A DNA stretch of 64,000 nt from Hyperoplus lanceolatus (lineage: Eukaryota > Chordata > Actinopteri > Uranoscopiformes > Ammodytidae). The DNA lies in the NCBI GenBank assembly GCA_026929865.2, contig CM049398.1:15778001-15842000 (forward strand), read 5' to 3'. The position numbers and the translations under genes are program-made. Below, one piece after another: positions 63,351 to 64,000 of this stretch (positions within the stretch are counted from its first letter, which is position 1; every line of letters begins with the position of its first letter). The notes below the pieces were generated by a model. That model worked only from the letters and a program-made list of their open reading frames with translations, had not been told where the DNA came from and ran no database searches.

Positions 63351-64000
63351 CTATAGTTGAGACAGAGGGTAGACCGTCAGATTGGAGCTCTGATCTGCGA
63401 CTACCACACTGGGTTCTCCTTTCAGCACGGCGGGACACAACCAGTTGACCTTGTCCCCGTGACTGATGCTCAGTTTGGGCCCAGGCTTCTCCTCCGTGGC
63501 CTCCCCTGCACCTGCTGCCACCTTATCTTCCACATCGGCTTCTTCTTCTTTCGGTAAGGTCTTTGCTTTATCATGGGATTGTTCTTTCCTTTTTGTCTTG
63601 CTCTTTACTTTCCTACGTGGGGCTGCAGCCGTTGCAGTTTTGGCCTTGGCGTCCGGTGAAACCACGGGGTGTTTGCTGAGGTCCCACAGTGCGACCAGGC
63701 CGTCGTTGCCCCCGCTCAGGATCCAGTAAGGGTGGGAGAGGAAGCTGATGAAGTGGGCTTGTGAGGCCCCCTGACTGTGGGCCTTCACCGCTCCCTGCTG
63801 CTCCAGTTTGGAGCCGCTGCCGATCCGCATCAGATGCACCTGGCCGTCCTCTGCCGCGCAGCCCAAAATGTTCCCACAAGTCGCCACGGAAACACAGTGA
63901 ACCAGCGGCGGGTTGAAGAGCTGACCGGGACGCTGCTGATGGTCGTCTTCTTCCTCCGCTGCATCCTGGAGCTTGAGGGTCCAAAGAGGACGCGTCTTCT
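63351..64000 (-). CDS. wdr53: WD repeat domain 53, 3' partial (C-terminal part, continues past window end)
   Basis: The frame is open on the minus strand from the window edge to the stop at 63351, about 216 codons. It reads RPLWTLKLQDAAEEEDDHQ, then PGQLFNPPLVHCVSVATCGN, later GCAAEDGQVHLMRIG, LSGGNDGLVALWDLSKH, a Lys/Glu-rich low-complexity linker, and SHGDKVNWL followed by VVADQSSNLTVYPL. Human WDR53, as recalled, has the same order (SVASCGN, GAEDGKVRIFRV, TGGNDGKITLWD, basic linker, EHGEKVNWL, VADQTSCISVYPL). WDR53 is a WD40 beta-propeller protein reported as a DDB1-CUL4-associated factor. The visible part covers the last blades and the tail. The GTG at 63887 lies inside the open frame and is not a start. 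The beginning of the gene lies to the right of the window. Confidence 0.93.
   Translation of the reverse strand, partial: KTRPLWTLKLQDAAEEEDDHQQRPGQLFNPPLVHCVSVATCGNILGCAAEDGQVHLMRIGSGSKLEQQGAVKAHSQGASQAHFISFLSHPYWILSGGNDGLVALWDLSKHPVVSPDAKAKTATAAAPRRKVKSKTKRKEQSHDKAKTLPKEEEADVEDKVAAGAGEATEEKPGPKLSISHGDKVNWLCPAVLKGEPSVVVADQSSNLTVYPLSQL

Noticed and set aside
63613-63984. 123-residue minus-strand frame overlapping wdr53
   Set aside because: Alternative frame of the wdr53 coding region; only the WDR53 frame matches the family.

Overview
This window is genomic DNA from a ray-finned fish, most likely a percomorph teleost. The genes are intron-rich, (CA)n microsatellites are long and frequent, Tc1- and hAT-type DNA transposon remnants occur, and the recognisable genes are vertebrate. 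From left to right: 1-20824 is intronic sequence of a cux1 gene whose first coding exon lies at 20825-20887 on the minus strand; 20888-27473 is intergenic; 27537-28670 (+) is an intact intronless alpha-1,3-fucosyltransferase of the FUT4/FUT9 type; 28671-32980 is mostly nested repeats; 32990-36042 (+) holds the decayed exons of a regulatory myosin light chain, best read as myl10; 37930-58267 (-) is a complete 14-exon col26a1 gene; 59604-61532 (+) is a complete 7-exon srprb gene; 63351-64000 (-) is the 3' end of wdr53.

The gene order is informative. As I recall the human map, COL26A1, MYL10 and CUX1 are neighbours on 7q22 with CUX1 and COL26A1 in one orientation and MYL10 in the other. The window keeps that order and orientation, with a fucosyltransferase gene between cux1 and the myl10 remnant. 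The myosin light chain exons lie exactly where myl10 should be, still have recognisable splice sites and a poly(A) signal, but carry frame-breaking indels. This looks like loss of myl10 in this lineage and is the main finding.

The gene-poor parts are shaped by transposons. A pile-up at about 0.4-5.8 kb contains a fold-back Tc1 derivative and an element with a 9-bp target duplication that hosts two further insertions. A second nest at 29.4-32.1 kb contains a relative of one of those insertions. Two tRNA-derived SINEs and several copies of widespread teleost repeats lie elsewhere. Long dinucleotide tracts sit only about 20-25 nt downstream of two col26a1 splice donors, one of them belonging to a 27-nt micro-exon.

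The genes do not form a pathway. cux1 encodes a homeodomain transcription factor, the FUT a Golgi glycosyltransferase, col26a1 a secreted EMI-domain collagen, srprb the ER anchor of the SRP receptor, and wdr53 a WD40 protein. No new multi-gene system was found. Exon coordinates were read by eye from splice sites and reading frame. Family assignments rest on remembered protein sequences, not on database searches.
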